This document shows positions 16,689-26,346 of a DNA stretch of 64,000 nt, in pieces. Each line of letters begins with the position of its first letter. Positions within the stretch are counted from its first letter, which is position 1. Source of the stretch: UBA2031 sp037189985 (GTDB lineage Bacteria > Pseudomonadota > Gammaproteobacteria > Pseudomonadales > Moraxellaceae); assembly GCA_037189985.1 (NCBI GenBank), contig JBBCJX010000004.1, positions 43,331 through 107,330 of the forward strand, in the 5' to 3' direction. The position numbers and the translations under genes were made by a program. The notes below the pieces were generated by a model. That model was not told the DNA's origin. It worked only from the letters and a program-made list of their open reading frames with translations, and searched no databases.

Positions 16689-18839
16689 TTAGCCGAAGAA
16701 TTTCTTGTTGGCTTTTGCCATGTCTTTGAGCAGCTTCGGCGCTTCATAGGCCTTGCCCAGCGACGCGTACTTCTCGCAGAGGGCGACATAATTCGCGACA
16801 CCCACCTGGTCCACATAACGGCAAGCGCCGCCGCGGAACGGGGGGAAACCGATGCCCATGATCAGCGCCATGTCGGCTTCCGCCGGCGAGGCCACGATGT
16901 TTTCTTCCAGGCAGCGCGCCACTTCGTTGACCAGCGGGATCATGCAGCGGGCGATGATCTCGTCGGCGTCGAATTCGCGACGCTCGGCCACGATGGGCCC
17001 CAGCAGGTCGTAAGTGGTCTGGTCGACCTTCTTCTGCGGCTTGCCCTTCTTGTCCTGTTCGTAGACATAATAGCCCTTGCCGTTCTTCTGGCCGTAACGG
17101 GTGTTTTCGAACATGACTTCGGTGCCGGACTTGTAGTCAGGCTGCATGCGGTCGGGGAAACCTTCGGCCATCACCTTGGCAGCGTGCACACCGGTGTCGA
17201 TGCCAACCACGTCCAGCAGGTAGGCAGGGCCCATGGGCCAGCCGAATTTTTCCATGACCTTGTCCACGGCCTGGAAATCGGCACCGTCACGCACCAGCAG
17301 GTCGAAGCCGCCAAAGTACGGGAACAGCACGCGGTTCACGAAGAAGCCCGGGCAGTCGTTCACGACGATGGGAGTCTTGCCCATCTTGGTGGCCAGCTTC
17401 ACGGTGGAAGCGATGGCGGCTTCCGAAGACTTCTTGCCACGGATAACTTCGACCAGAGGCATCATGTGCACCGGGTTGAAGAAATGCATGCCGACGAAGT
17501 TTTCCGGACGCTTCAGCGATTCGCCGAGGAAGGAAATGGAGATCGTCGACGTGTTGGAGGCAATGATGGTGTCTTCTTTCACCAGGCCTTCGACTTCCGA
17601 CAGCACGGCAGCCTTGACCTTGGGATTTTCCACCACGGCTTCGATGATGATGTCGACTTCCTTGAAGTCACCGTAGTTCAGCGTGGGGCGGATACGCGAG
17701 AGAGTCTCACCCATCTTGGCCGGAGTCAGGCGACCCTTTTCCACCTGCTTGGACAACAGCTTGGTGGCTTCACCCATACCGAGATCCAGCGCCTTGGAGG
17801 CGATGTCCTTCATGATGATGGGCGTGCCCTTGCTGGCGGCCTGGTAGGCGATACCGCCACCCATGATGCCGGCGCCGAGCACGGCAGCCTGGTTGATGTC
17901 CTTGGTGCTGCCCTTCTCGTGCTTCTTGGCGGCCTTCTTCACAGCCTGGTCAGCAAGGAAAAGGCCCACCAGCGCATTGGCCTGCGGCGTGACAGCAGCC
18001 TTGGCAAAGAACTGGGCTTCAACAGCAATCGCAGCGTCACGGCCGGAATTGGCCTGTGCCTGGATATTCTGGATGGCAAGTTTGGGCGCCGGATAGTTCG
18101 GGCCGGCCTGACCGGCAATCATGGCAGTGGCCGTGTTGAAGGCCATCATCTGTTCCATGTTGTTCAGCTTTACCGGGACCAGCTTTTCTTCACGCTTGGC
18201 CTTCCAGTCGAGCTTGCCAGCAATCGCCTGCTGCACCAGCGCAATGGCGCCATCTTTCAGTTTTTCAGGTGCAACAACGGCATCCACAGCACCGTCTTTC
18301 AGTGCCACTTCCGGGCGCTTTTCAGCACCGGCAGCAATCCACTCGGCCGCATTGTCGATACCGATCACACGCGGCAGACGGATAGTACCGCCGAAGCCCG
18401 GCATGATACCCAGCTTGGATTCCGGCAGGCCCACCTTGGCGGCAGTCGACATCACGCGATAATCACAGGCCAGGCACATTTCAAAACCGCCACCAAGCGC
18501 AAAACCGTTGATGGCAGCCACGGTCGGCACGGGCAGGTCTTCAAAAGCGGCGAAAATCTTGTTGGCATTCACCACCCACTCGGCGATCTGCGCTTCACCT
18601 CCACCGAAGAGCTCACCGAATTCGGTGATGTCAGCACCGACAATGAATACGCCCTTGCCGGACGTGACGATTACGCCCTTCACATTCTTGTCCGCCTTGA
18701 TCGCGTCGGTTGCGGCGGCCAGCTCGGTGAGCGTGGCACGGTCGAACTTGTTGACGGATTCGTTGGCGAGATCGAATTTCAGTTCCGCGATGCCATCATT
18801 CAGCAGCGCAACGCTGATGGCTGATCCCGAATAAATCAT
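16689..18839 (-). CDS. fadB: fatty-acid oxidation complex alpha subunit
   Basis: 716 residues, the normal FadB length. The N-terminal enoyl-CoA hydratase/isomerase domain contains NGFALGGGFEMCLACDYRV and LPESKLGIMPGFGGTIRLPR. The central NAD-binding 3-hydroxyacyl-CoA dehydrogenase domain contains AAVLGAGIMGGGIAYQAASK, and HFFNPVHMMPLVEVI is the dehydrogenase signature. The start MIYSGSAISV at 18839 has GGAG eight bases upstream. It is first gene of the fadBA operon. Confidence 0.96.
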   Translation of the reverse strand: MIYSGSAISVALLNDGIAELKFDLANESVNKFDRATLTELAAATDAIKADKNVKGVIVTSGKGVFIVGADITEFGELFGGGEAQIAEWVVNANKIFAAFEDLPVPTVAAINGFALGGGFEMCLACDYRVMSTAAKVGLPESKLGIMPGFGGTIRLPRVIGIDNAAEWIAAGAEKRPEVALKDGAVDAVVAPEKLKDGAIALVQQAIAGKLDWKAKREEKLVPVKLNNMEQMMAFNTATAMIAGQAGPNYPAPKLAIQNIQAQANSGRDAAIAVEAQFFAKAAVTPQANALVGLFLADQAVKKAAKKHEKGSTKDINQAAVLGAGIMGGGIAYQAASKGTPIIMKDIASKALDLGMGEATKLLSKQVEKGRLTPAKMGETLSRIRPTLNYGDFKEVDIIIEAVVENPKVKAAVLSEVEGLVKEDTIIASNTSTISISFLGESLKRPENFVGMHFFNPVHMMPLVEVIRGKKSSEAAIASTVKLATKMGKTPIVVNDCPGFFVNRVLFPYFGGFDLLVRDGADFQAVDKVMEKFGWPMGPAYLLDVVGIDTGVHAAKVMAEGFPDRMQPDYKSGTEVMFENTRYGQKNGKGYYVYEQDKKGKPQKKVDQTTYDLLGPIVAERREFDADEIIARCMIPLVNEVARCLEENIVASPAEADMALIMGIGFPPFRGGACRYVDQVGVANYVALCEKYASLGKAYEAPKLLKDMAKANKKFFG

Positions 18840-19102
18840 GAGTGATCTCCGTTGAGGGGGAATGGGGCCTGTTTCACCAGGCTCTGGGGCCTGCCGGTAG
18901 CTCCCGGGAAATCGGGCAGCGGGCCATTGGCGCACTATGAAAGCCGAACCATAACCGGCCTGAACAGCCCGGTCAGTTGTCCGGGCCTGCGCACAGGGTG
19001 CCCAAGTGTATGCATCCGGCAGGCATTTGTTAACGCGAAGGGTGACCGGAGAGACACACTGACAGCGGCGACTGATCAGGTCGGAGGCAACAACGCGGTA
19101 AC
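18840..19102. other. fadBA upstream region
   Basis: It holds the fadB promoter but no gene was recognised. No clear FadR- or PsrA-type palindrome was found by eye. Confidence 0.4.
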
Positions 19103-19131
19103 AAAGCCGGGCAGCCCACAGAGCTGCCCGG
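19103..19131 (-). terminator. terminator of the prohibitin-like gene
   Basis: Nine-base arms (19107-19115 and 19123-19131) with a 7-base loop, followed on the minus strand by CTTTGTT. It lies 7 bases beyond the stop codon. Confidence 0.65.
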
Positions 19132-19137
19132 TATTGA

Positions 19138-19956
19138 TCAACGCTTTTCCGACGCTGCCTTGCCCACGTCAATGAACGGCAGGGCGCCGCCCGTGACATT
19201 GGGCAGGCGACCATCCCACTTGTCGATGGCCTTCTGCTGCATCTCGATCTGACGCAGCTTGATGAGCTGCTCCGTCACGATCTCACGCTGCAGGCGTAAT
19301 GCTTCGGCTTCGGCCTTGGCACTGCTGATCTTCTGCTCCGCCTCGATACGGATACGTTCCAGGTCACGCTCGGCCTTGAGCTTGAGCTGTTCGGCTGTGG
19401 TCTTGGACTCAATGGCCACGTTGAACTCGCGGGAGAATGAGAAATTGACGATGGAGAACTCATCCACGATCACGCCATTGCGGTTGAGGCGTTCGCGCAG
19501 CAGGTTGCGGATCTTGTCGCGGACCTCCTGACGACGGGAAATGAGCTCTTCAGCCGTGTACTGCGCCGTGGCTGCCTTAACGGACTCTTGCACGGCAGGC
19601 AGGATGATGCGATCGCCCACGGCCAGTAGCGTTCCGACCGTCTGGTAGGTTTCGGCCACGCGCGCCGGATCAAGGTGGTAGTTCAAGGCGACATTCGTGG
19701 TGACATGCTGGAGATCCTTGGAGGCAGCATCCCCCTGTCCTTCACCCTTCTGGACCTTCACGTCCATGATCACCACTTTCTGCATGATGGGCACACGCAG
19801 GTGCAGGCCCTCGCCCATGACTTCCTTCTGCACAGCGCCGAAGTTCATCACCACGCCACGCTCACCGGCGCCAATTACGACGAAGGGGTTGAATACCCAG
19901 AGCACCACAAAGGCGACCAGTATGCCCGTGAGGGCAGAAACGATACGGGGGGACAT
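19138..19956 (-). CDS. prohibitin-like SPFH/Band 7 membrane protein
   Basis: 272 residues. An N-terminal membrane anchor (GILVAFVVLWVFNPFVVIG) is followed by an SPFH domain (GERGVVMNFGAVQKEVMGEG) and a long charged coiled coil (about residues 170-240). Prohibitin-like proteins form ring assemblies at membranes, often modulating FtsH-type proteases. It is a lone gene, unlike the hflK-hflC pair. The ATG at 19956 is chosen, although a TTG two codons upstream sits better relative to AAGGAG. Confidence 0.85.
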   Translation of the reverse strand: MSPRIVSALTGILVAFVVLWVFNPFVVIGAGERGVVMNFGAVQKEVMGEGLHLRVPIMQKVVIMDVKVQKGEGQGDAASKDLQHVTTNVALNYHLDPARVAETYQTVGTLLAVGDRIILPAVQESVKAATAQYTAEELISRRQEVRDKIRNLLRERLNRNGVIVDEFSIVNFSFSREFNVAIESKTTAEQLKLKAERDLERIRIEAEQKISSAKAEAEALRLQREIVTEQLIKLRQIEMQQKAIDKWDGRLPNVTGGALPFIDVGKAASEKR

Positions 19957-20131
19957 GGGCAAAGGGGCTCCTTGATTGTTGTAACGCCGGAATGAACGCT
20001 ATCTGTATTTGAAGGCCGCCGAGCATGTACGAAAGCACAACGCTTGTCAGCCCTGAACAGCCCCGGCGGGCTTGTCGCTCCCGGGCCCTGCACCGACAAT
20101 GGCGCCTCCCTGCCCGACCGCTACCTGTCCC

Positions 20132-21928
20132 ATGAATCGCCCAAGCCTGCCTGTCCTGCCACTGCCAACGCATCGCCTGCTATTGATGGCCTGCATGCTC
20201 ATGCTGACATTACTGACAGCCATGCCCGCAGCCGCCAGCCTGAAAAGCCTGGTTCCTGCGGGCAACAGCGGCAAGTTCCTTACGGCTGAGCAAGCTTTCC
20301 AGCTCGTCCCCTCAGAATCAGTCGACGGATTTTTTCTGGATTTTCGCGTCACTCCCGGCCACTACCTCTACCGGGAGCGTTTCCGTTTTGAAAATGCAGG
20401 GGGTGACGCCCTGCCCGGCCAGCCGGTCTACTCCACTGAGGGAGAGTGGAAAGAAGATCCGACCTTTGGCCGCGTGCGTGTCTACCACGACAGCATGAAT
20501 GTCACCCTGCCCGTGACAGGCAATGGCCAGATCAAGGTCACCTGGCAAGGCTGTGCCGATGCCGGCCTTTGTTACCCCCCCCAAGACATGGTGCTTCCCT
20601 TCGGTGACCCGGAGGCAATGGCAATGGCAACAACAGCACCCGTAGCCGCAGGCGAAAGCACCACAACCGATGACAACTCCCGCCCCATGCGCCTCTTCCT
20701 GCTTTTCGCACTGGGGCTGGGGCTGGCTTTCACACCCTGCGTACTGCCCATGCTGCCCATCCTGGCCGGCATCATCGCCCGCCAGCACACCAGCTCAGCG
20801 GGAAGAGGCTTTCTTCTGGCGACCGCCTATGTCCTCGGCGTGGCCACGGTATACGCCCTGATCGGCTTTGTGGTCGGGTTCTTCGGGCAACAGGTCAATC
20901 TGCCAGGCTGGTTCCAGCAGGCACCCGTACTGATCGTCTTTGCGCTGCTTTTCTTCACACTGGCCCTCAGCCTCTTCGGCCTGTTCGAACTGCGTCTGCC
21001 GGCCGCTCTGACCAACCATTTCGACAAGTTGGGGCGGCGTCAGCAAGGGGGCGCGCTGATAGGCAGTTTCCTGATCGGCGTGTTTTCGGCACTGGTGGTT
21101 TCTCCCTGCGTTTCCGCCCCGCTTTTTGGCGTGCTCCTGCATGTGAGCACGACCGGCAATGCCGTCTACGGCGCCATGGCGCTTTTCGTGATGGCTCTGG
21201 GGATGGGAGTACCCCTGCTGGTGCTCGGCGCCACTGAAGGACGGCTGCTGCCCAAAGCAGGAGCCTGGATGAACGAGGTGAAGACCTTCTTCGGTTTGCT
21301 GCTGCTAGTGGTAGCTGCCGAACTGCTTTCACGTCTTGTCCCTGCACCCGTCACGCTGGGCCTCTATGGCCTGTGTACGGCTGCTGCGGGCTTCTGGCTC
21401 TGGCAACTGCGGCCCGTCAACAAGGGCACGGGATTGCTGCTTCGTGCTCTCGCCTTCTGCGTGATTGCGTATGCCGGCGCCTTGGTTGCCGGCGCAGCCA
21501 GTGGCGGCGACGACCCACTCAAACCCCTGGCCCAGATCAGTTCACAGCCGCAAGCCGCCACGGCAACACCCTTCATCATGGTCAAAACCAGCACCGATCT
21601 CGACCGTGAAATTGCCAATGCACAGCGTGAAGGCAAGGCAGTCATGCTGGACTTCTATGCCGACTGGTGCGTGAGCTGCAAGGTGATGGAGCGCCATGTC
21701 TTCCGCAAGCCAGAGATTGCCGACCGGCTTTCCCGCCTGCATCTGCTACAGGCCGATGTCACGGCAAATGATGAAGCGGACCGCGCCCTGCTCAAGCGTT
21801 TCTCATTATTGGGCCCACCCACCATCATCTTCTTTGATGCCAACGGTCATGAGATCAGTCAGGCGCGTCTCGTAGGCGAGAAAAATGCCCGCGACTTCCT
21901 GTCCCACCTGAATCAATACGGCCTCTGA
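20132..21928 (+). CDS. dsbD: thiol:disulfide interchange protein DsbD
   Basis: About 598 residues, all three DsbD parts in order. After a signal peptide (about residues 13-35) comes the periplasmic alpha domain with Cys pair in WQGCADAGLCYPPQ. The eight-helix membrane domain follows, with its two Cys in FTPCVLPMLPILAG and VVSPCVSAPLFG. Last is a thioredoxin-like gamma domain with DFYADWCVSCKVME. It moves electrons from cytoplasmic thioredoxin to periplasmic DsbC and cytochrome-c maturation. The start is uncertain, since neither this ATG nor the one at 20099 has a clear ribosome-binding site. Confidence 0.93.
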   Translation: MNRPSLPVLPLPTHRLLLMACMLMLTLLTAMPAAASLKSLVPAGNSGKFLTAEQAFQLVPSESVDGFFLDFRVTPGHYLYRERFRFENAGGDALPGQPVYSTEGEWKEDPTFGRVRVYHDSMNVTLPVTGNGQIKVTWQGCADAGLCYPPQDMVLPFGDPEAMAMATTAPVAAGESTTTDDNSRPMRLFLLFALGLGLAFTPCVLPMLPILAGIIARQHTSSAGRGFLLATAYVLGVATVYALIGFVVGFFGQQVNLPGWFQQAPVLIVFALLFFTLALSLFGLFELRLPAALTNHFDKLGRRQQGGALIGSFLIGVFSALVVSPCVSAPLFGVLLHVSTTGNAVYGAMALFVMALGMGVPLLVLGATEGRLLPKAGAWMNEVKTFFGLLLLVVAAELLSRLVPAPVTLGLYGLCTAAAGFWLWQLRPVNKGTGLLLRALAFCVIAYAGALVAGAASGGDDPLKPLAQISSQPQAATATPFIMVKTSTDLDREIANAQREGKAVMLDFYADWCVSCKVMERHVFRKPEIADRLSRLHLLQADVTANDEADRALLKRFSLLGPPTIIFFDANGHEISQARLVGEKNARDFLSHLNQYGL

Positions 21929-21944
21929 AAGCGGATATTTTCTG

Positions 21945-22289
21945 ATGCAGGAAAACGAGCGCCATCAGCAGCTTCTTGAGTTGATGCAGGATGTTGAACA
22001 GGAAATGCAAGGACTGCGGCTGTGGTCTGCCATGCCCCCCAGCCCGGAAGCCCTGTCTTCCGTCATGCCCTTCATGTACGACACGCTGAAGCCACACCAA
22101 TGGCTGCAATGGATATTCATTCCCCGCACTCGTGCCGTGATTGATGCGAGGGGACGCCTGCCCGGCAACTGTAATATCCATCCTCTTGTGGAGCACGAGC
22201 TGTCCCGACGCGAAGACTTGGACGCCACGCGCCTGCTGGAGCTCGTACTGGTCATTGATACGGTCATGAACACGCCGGCAGGGCACTGA
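21945..22289 (+). CDS. yqcC: YqcC-family protein
   Basis: 114 residues, mostly helical, with PSPEALSSVMPFMYDTLKPH and QWLQWIFIPR. These are the hallmarks of the YqcC family (DUF446), whose function is unknown. It starts 16 bases after dsbD on the same strand, so it is probably co-transcribed. The segment after it contains a manganese riboswitch and belongs to the next unit. Confidence 0.8.
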   Translation: MQENERHQQLLELMQDVEQEMQGLRLWSAMPPSPEALSSVMPFMYDTLKPHQWLQWIFIPRTRAVIDARGRLPGNCNIHPLVEHELSRREDLDATRLLELVLVIDTVMNTPAGH

Positions 22290-22349
22290 ACCGCCTTCCA
22301 CCAGCCCCCTCCAATGGACTTTGTCCTCTCGCGCCGTTAGCATTGCCGC

Positions 22350-22570
22350 CGTCATTGGGGAGTAGCCACTCTCACGCCCTTTTCGTACAGATTGATGCAC
22401 AGACTGATCTGACAGAACGGGTAGAAGAGGTCGTTATCAACATACTTGGTGCCTGTTTCCGACCGGCCCATGGTAACGACAGTTCCGACCTGGCAAGACC
22501 TTTGACCATGCCGCTCCCGCTTGGCCGGAGGAGAGGTATGGTCAATCGTGTCTTCACTCCGGCCGGGAGC
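22350..22570 (+). promoter_or_regulatory. yybP-ykoY manganese riboswitch with translational switch
   Basis: The conserved GGGGAGTAGCC (22357-22367), the internal ATCAACATACTTGGTGCC and the closing CATGCCGCTCCCG are the landmarks of the yybP-ykoY aptamer, as in E. coli mntP. P1 can form from GGGAG (22358-22362) and CTCCC (22514-22518). The 3' P1 strand GCTCCCG (22513-22519) is also an exact complement of CGGGAGC (22564-22570), which contains the Shine-Dalgarno of the exporter gene. A second stem, GGCCGGAG (22523-22530) with CTCCGGCC (22557-22564), may help in the bound state. Inference: Mn2+ stabilises P1 and frees the ribosome-binding site. Confidence 0.88.
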
Positions 22571-22575
22571 ACTCC

Positions 22576-23151
22576 GTGGAAGCCTTCCTTGTTTCAACCG
22601 GCATCGTGGCCCTCGCCGAGATCGGCGACAAAACCCAACTGCTTGCCTTTCTCCTCGCTGCCCGTTTCCGCAAGCCCCTGCCCATCATTCTCGGCATCCT
22701 GGTAGCCACACTGGTCAATCATGCCTGTGCTGCCGCTGTCGGCGCATGGCTCACCTCCGTGATCAGTCCGGAAGCCATGCGCTGGATACTGGGGGTCTCC
22801 TTCATTGCCATGGCTATCTGGATACTGATACCGGACAAGCTTGATGAAGAAGAAACACAACTGGCCCGCTACGGCGTCTTCACAACAACGGTAATTGCCT
22901 TTTTCCTCGCCGAGATGGGTGACAAGACCCAGATCGCCACAGTTGCACTGGCAGCGCAATACCACGCGCTTGTGGCCGTGGTCGCCGGCACCACACTGGG
23001 CATGATGCTTGCCAACGCACCTGCCGTCCTGCTGGGCGACCGCATCGCAGAGCGCATGCCCACAAGAACCGTACATGCGCTGGCTGCCGGCATTTTTGCG
23101 GCTCTGGGGATATTGACGTTACTAGGTGTGGGGAAAGGCATGGGCTTTTAG
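22576..23151 (+). CDS. mneA: TMEM165/GDT1-family manganese exporter
   Basis: 191 residues and about six membrane helices in two repeats, each with the family signature: ALAEIGDKTQLLAFLLAARF and FLAEMGDKTQIATVALAAQ. Bacterial members export Mn2+. The start is a GTG six bases after CGGGAG; this ribosome-binding site is the target of the riboswitch just upstream, which independently supports manganese export. The gene symbol follows the Vibrio/Xanthomonas name. A bidirectional terminator follows. Confidence 0.9.
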   Translation: MEAFLVSTGIVALAEIGDKTQLLAFLLAARFRKPLPIILGILVATLVNHACAAAVGAWLTSVISPEAMRWILGVSFIAMAIWILIPDKLDEEETQLARYGVFTTTVIAFFLAEMGDKTQIATVALAAQYHALVAVVAGTTLGMMLANAPAVLLGDRIAERMPTRTVHALAAGIFAALGILTLLGVGKGMGF

Positions 23152-23198
23152 TGCTTTCGACCTCACTCCCGTCACAGCCTCAGACAGTGACCGGGCAA

Positions 23199-23233
23199 AA
23201 TGAAAAACGGCAGCCTCAGCTGCCGTTTTTCAT
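23199..23233. terminator. bidirectional intrinsic terminator
   Basis: 14-bp arms TGAAAAACGGCAGC (23201-23214) and its complement (23219-23232), with a CTCA loop. It lies between the convergent exporter and protease genes. Confidence 0.87.
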
Positions 23234-23239
23234 TCACTG

Positions 23240-25717
23240 TCACCGCATGCGACGACGAGCCTGCTTTGGTGGCGGCGCTTCCGGCAGTTTGGGCCGTGGC
23301 TTTTCATCTTCGTCGTCACGGTCATCCTTGTCGTCATTCTTTTCAGCCTGACGCCAGACTTCAAGGCGGGCAGCCACCTTGCCGAACACACTGTTCTCCG
23401 GGAACAGGCCTTCCTTGTCCGCCTTGCCAGCCGGCAAGCCCAGCAACAGCTCAATGGCCTCTTCGACCCGCGACACGGCATGAATGCTGAAACGCTTTTC
23501 CTTCACAGCCTGCAGCACATCCTGACGCAACATGAGATGCCGCACATTCTGCACAGGAATGATCACTGCCTGAGGCCCGGGCAAACCCTTGAGCTGGCAG
23601 GCGGCATAGAAGCCTTCGATCTTCTCGTTCACACCACCAATGGGCTGCACTTCGCCAAACTGGTTCATGGAGCCTGTGATGGCCACACTCTGTCGTACAG
23701 GCAACCGGGCAATGGCAGACAACAAGCCACACAGCTCACCCAGCGAGGCAGAATCGCCATCCACGCCACCGTAAGACTGCTCAAAGGCAATATTGGCAGC
23801 AAAACGAAGTGCATGCTCCGCACCAAAGACGGCCTTGAGATAGCTGGAAAGAATGAGTACGCCCTTGGAGTGAATGGCACCACCCAAGTCCACATCGCGC
23901 TCGATATCCGTAATGTCACCATGACCGTAATGCGCCGTCACCGATATACGCGAAGGCATGCCGAATTCAGCATCCGCATACTGCACGACCGTCAGACCGT
24001 TGACCTGCCCAACAACTTCGCCTTCTGCCGTAAAGAGCTGCGTACCCTTGGAGATTTCCTCCATATAAAGCTTGCGCAGGCGCTCATGCCTTCGCTCCTG
24101 CCCGTCAAGCGCCGCCTGGATATGGATATTGCGGATCAGCCGTGCACTGTCCTGCTCCGCCCAGTAATTGGCTTCACGCAGCAGGTCACCCACGCTGGCG
24201 GCATGCAGGGACAATTTTTCCTGATCATCAGCGGCACGGGCCGCCTCCTCGACAAGCCGCATGACAGCTGTCTTGTCCAAGGGGCGCAGGCTTTCCTTGT
24301 GCACGAAATCCGCGAGAAAGTGCGCATACTTGCTTTCGTTTTCCCTCGTGCGCGGCATGCTGGACTCGAAATCCGCACGCATCTTGAAGAATTCGCCGAG
24401 CTCCGGATCAAACTGCTGCAACAGGTAGAACGTCTCGCGGTCGCCCAGCAGTACCACCTTGAGATTGAAAGGGATGCCATCGGGCTCCAGCGAGATCGTG
24501 CCCGTCAGCGTCAGCATCTGCTCCAGCGACGACAGCTTGAGCGACTTGGAACGCAGCGCACGCTTGAGTCCCTGCCAGGCATAGGGCTGCTCCAGCACCT
24601 GCTCAGCCTCCAGCAGCAGGAAACCGCCATTGGCACGATGCAGGGCACCGGCGCGGATCAGCGTGAAATCCGTAGCCACGGTGCCCATATAGGTCACCTG
24701 CTCGACATGCCCCATGAGGTTGTAGTGCGTGGGCAGGTCTTCAAAAACCACCGGCGCACCCTGCTCAGGATCGTTGCTCACGACCACATTCACCTGATAA
24801 CGGGAAGGAATGCCGCTATCGGTACTGACGGCTGCTACCACATCAGGCTGTGATTCCTGCGCATTCAGGATGACATCAACGTTATCAATGACATCTTTCT
24901 CGAAGGCATCAATGTATTTCAGGAAAGCCGCATGGCGCGCGTATTTCTGGCGCAGCCTTTCCAGATGCGGGCCAATGGCACGGGAGGTAAGCTCGTCATT
25001 AAGCTGGCGCACCTTGTCACGGTTCTGCTCTTCCGCCTGGTTGAGCCCGCGGGCTACCTTGCGTAGACGGGTCTCCATGTCGGTCATGACTGTTTTCAGG
25101 CGTGTCTGTTCCTTTTTGGGAAGGGCATTGAAGTCGTCAATGCTCATCACCTCGCCCTGTGCATTCATCGGCGAAAAACCGTAACCACCGGGCGTACGCA
25201 ATACCAGCTTGACGCCTTTCTTCTCGCCATCACCCGCCAAGGCAGAAAGCGCGTCCTGCTGGGCACGAGACAACTCTCCCTTGAGCAACTCCATGCGTTC
25301 GAAATACTGTTCGCTGTCAAAGGAGCTGATCACGGCCTCCGACATTTCCCGCCACAGCCTGACCATGTCCTGCTTGAGCTCAATGCCCTGGCCGGCCGGG
25401 AACTCCAGTGCCACCGGATAGCGGGGCTCAGCGAAATTGTTGACGTAGCACCAGTCCGAAGGTGCCGGGCGCTTTCTTGCCACTTCGTTCAGGAAGCGCC
25501 GGATCATCGTGCGCTTGCCCAGGCCCGAAGTGCCGACAGCAAAGATGTTGTAACCGTCATGAGGCAGGGAAACCGCCATGCTCACAGCTTCCTTGGCGCG
25601 CTCCTGGCCAAGAAAGTCGTTGAAGGGCTTGCAGTCCCGGGTGGTCTTGAAAGGAAAATCGGCGGCCTTGCAGGCCTTGTAAAGCTGGTTCAATGCCAGC
25701 GGTTTTGCGAGAGCCAT
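23240..25717 (-). CDS. Lon-like ATP-dependent protease (AAA_32 type)
   Basis: 825 residues. The N-terminal half has a P-loop (VGTSGLGKRTMIRRF, residues about 66-80) split by a long helical insertion, and a later RANGGFLLLEAEQVLEQP Walker-B-like block. The C-terminal Lon-type protease domain has the Ser in GGVDGDSASLGELCG and the Lys in IGGVNEKIEGFY, forming the Ser-Lys dyad. It is distinct from housekeeping Lon and resembles the group annotated as Lon-related/LonB. The charged C-terminal tail is rich in Lys, Asp and Arg. The ATG at 25717 has AAGGA eight bases upstream. The thioesterase gene starts upstream on the same strand. Confidence 0.85.
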   Translation of the reverse strand: MALAKPLALNQLYKACKAADFPFKTTRDCKPFNDFLGQERAKEAVSMAVSLPHDGYNIFAVGTSGLGKRTMIRRFLNEVARKRPAPSDWCYVNNFAEPRYPVALEFPAGQGIELKQDMVRLWREMSEAVISSFDSEQYFERMELLKGELSRAQQDALSALAGDGEKKGVKLVLRTPGGYGFSPMNAQGEVMSIDDFNALPKKEQTRLKTVMTDMETRLRKVARGLNQAEEQNRDKVRQLNDELTSRAIGPHLERLRQKYARHAAFLKYIDAFEKDVIDNVDVILNAQESQPDVVAAVSTDSGIPSRYQVNVVVSNDPEQGAPVVFEDLPTHYNLMGHVEQVTYMGTVATDFTLIRAGALHRANGGFLLLEAEQVLEQPYAWQGLKRALRSKSLKLSSLEQMLTLTGTISLEPDGIPFNLKVVLLGDRETFYLLQQFDPELGEFFKMRADFESSMPRTRENESKYAHFLADFVHKESLRPLDKTAVMRLVEEAARAADDQEKLSLHAASVGDLLREANYWAEQDSARLIRNIHIQAALDGQERRHERLRKLYMEEISKGTQLFTAEGEVVGQVNGLTVVQYADAEFGMPSRISVTAHYGHGDITDIERDVDLGGAIHSKGVLILSSYLKAVFGAEHALRFAANIAFEQSYGGVDGDSASLGELCGLLSAIARLPVRQSVAITGSMNQFGEVQPIGGVNEKIEGFYAACQLKGLPGPQAVIIPVQNVRHLMLRQDVLQAVKEKRFSIHAVSRVEEAIELLLGLPAGKADKEGLFPENSVFGKVAARLEVWRQAEKNDDKDDRDDEDEKPRPKLPEAPPPKQARRRMR

Positions 25718-25742
25718 TGTCACGTTCCTTAAAATCAAAAAA

Positions 25743-26171
25743 TCACGCTTTGTCCGCGACTGAAGGCGGAAGCGAGTACGTTCCAGTGGCATGGGCAACC
25801 ATATCGGGATTGCCTTCGGAAAAAATCCTTACATCGATGACAACGGTACGACGGCCGAGCTTGAGCACCTCCGCTTCGGCAATGAGGTCGGCCGGTGCAG
25901 GCCGCATCAGGAAATTGATATTGATGTTCTGTGTCACCGCCATCTCGAGCCGCCCCAGGGACGACATGACGGCGGCATACATGCTGGCATCCGCCAGACT
26001 CATCATGGTCGGCCCGGAAAGCGTGCCGCCCGGCCGCAATTGCGCAGCGGCATACACCATCCGGCAAACCACCCGGCCGGGCACGGCCTCTTCGACACGA
26101 AAACCGCTGCCTTCAGCAGCAGGCAGCCCCTGCCAAATGACAGCATTGATGTCGGCAGCAGTCAGAGTCAT
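25743..26171 (-). CDS. PaaI-type hotdog thioesterase
   Basis: 142 residues of hotdog fold. The central GGTLSGPTMMSLADASMYAA and INFLMRPAPADLIAEAEVLK are typical of PaaI/YdiI-type acyl-CoA thioesterases, where a Gly-rich turn and an Asp in the central helix form the active site. It lies 25 bases upstream of the Lon-like gene on the same strand, probably co-transcribed. The substrate is unknown. Confidence 0.8.
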   Translation of the reverse strand: MTLTAADINAVIWQGLPAAEGSGFRVEEAVPGRVVCRMVYAAAQLRPGGTLSGPTMMSLADASMYAAVMSSLGRLEMAVTQNININFLMRPAPADLIAEAEVLKLGRRTVVIDVRIFSEGNPDMVAHATGTYSLPPSVADKA

Positions 26172-26346
26172 GCAGGGAATTCCTCAGGGGATTGCAGCAG
26201 GCACCGGTCTGGGCCGGCTGGCAGCAGTGTAACCGAGCCACAGCCCTCCTGCCGAGAGTACCCTGCGGTACAAGCCCGGCATGGCTAGGGCGGGCCGGCT
26301 CCCTTACAATTCCGCCCTTTCTCTCCAGACCGATCAGGAAATCCCC

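Noticed and set aside
17184..18824. 546-codon open frame antisense to fadB
   Set aside because: fadB is unmistakable; the shadow is rich in His, Gln and Gly, as is usual for the mirror frame.
23480..24853. 457-codon plus-strand frame over the Lon-like protease
   Set aside because: Mirror of a conserved protease; no start signal and no known domain.
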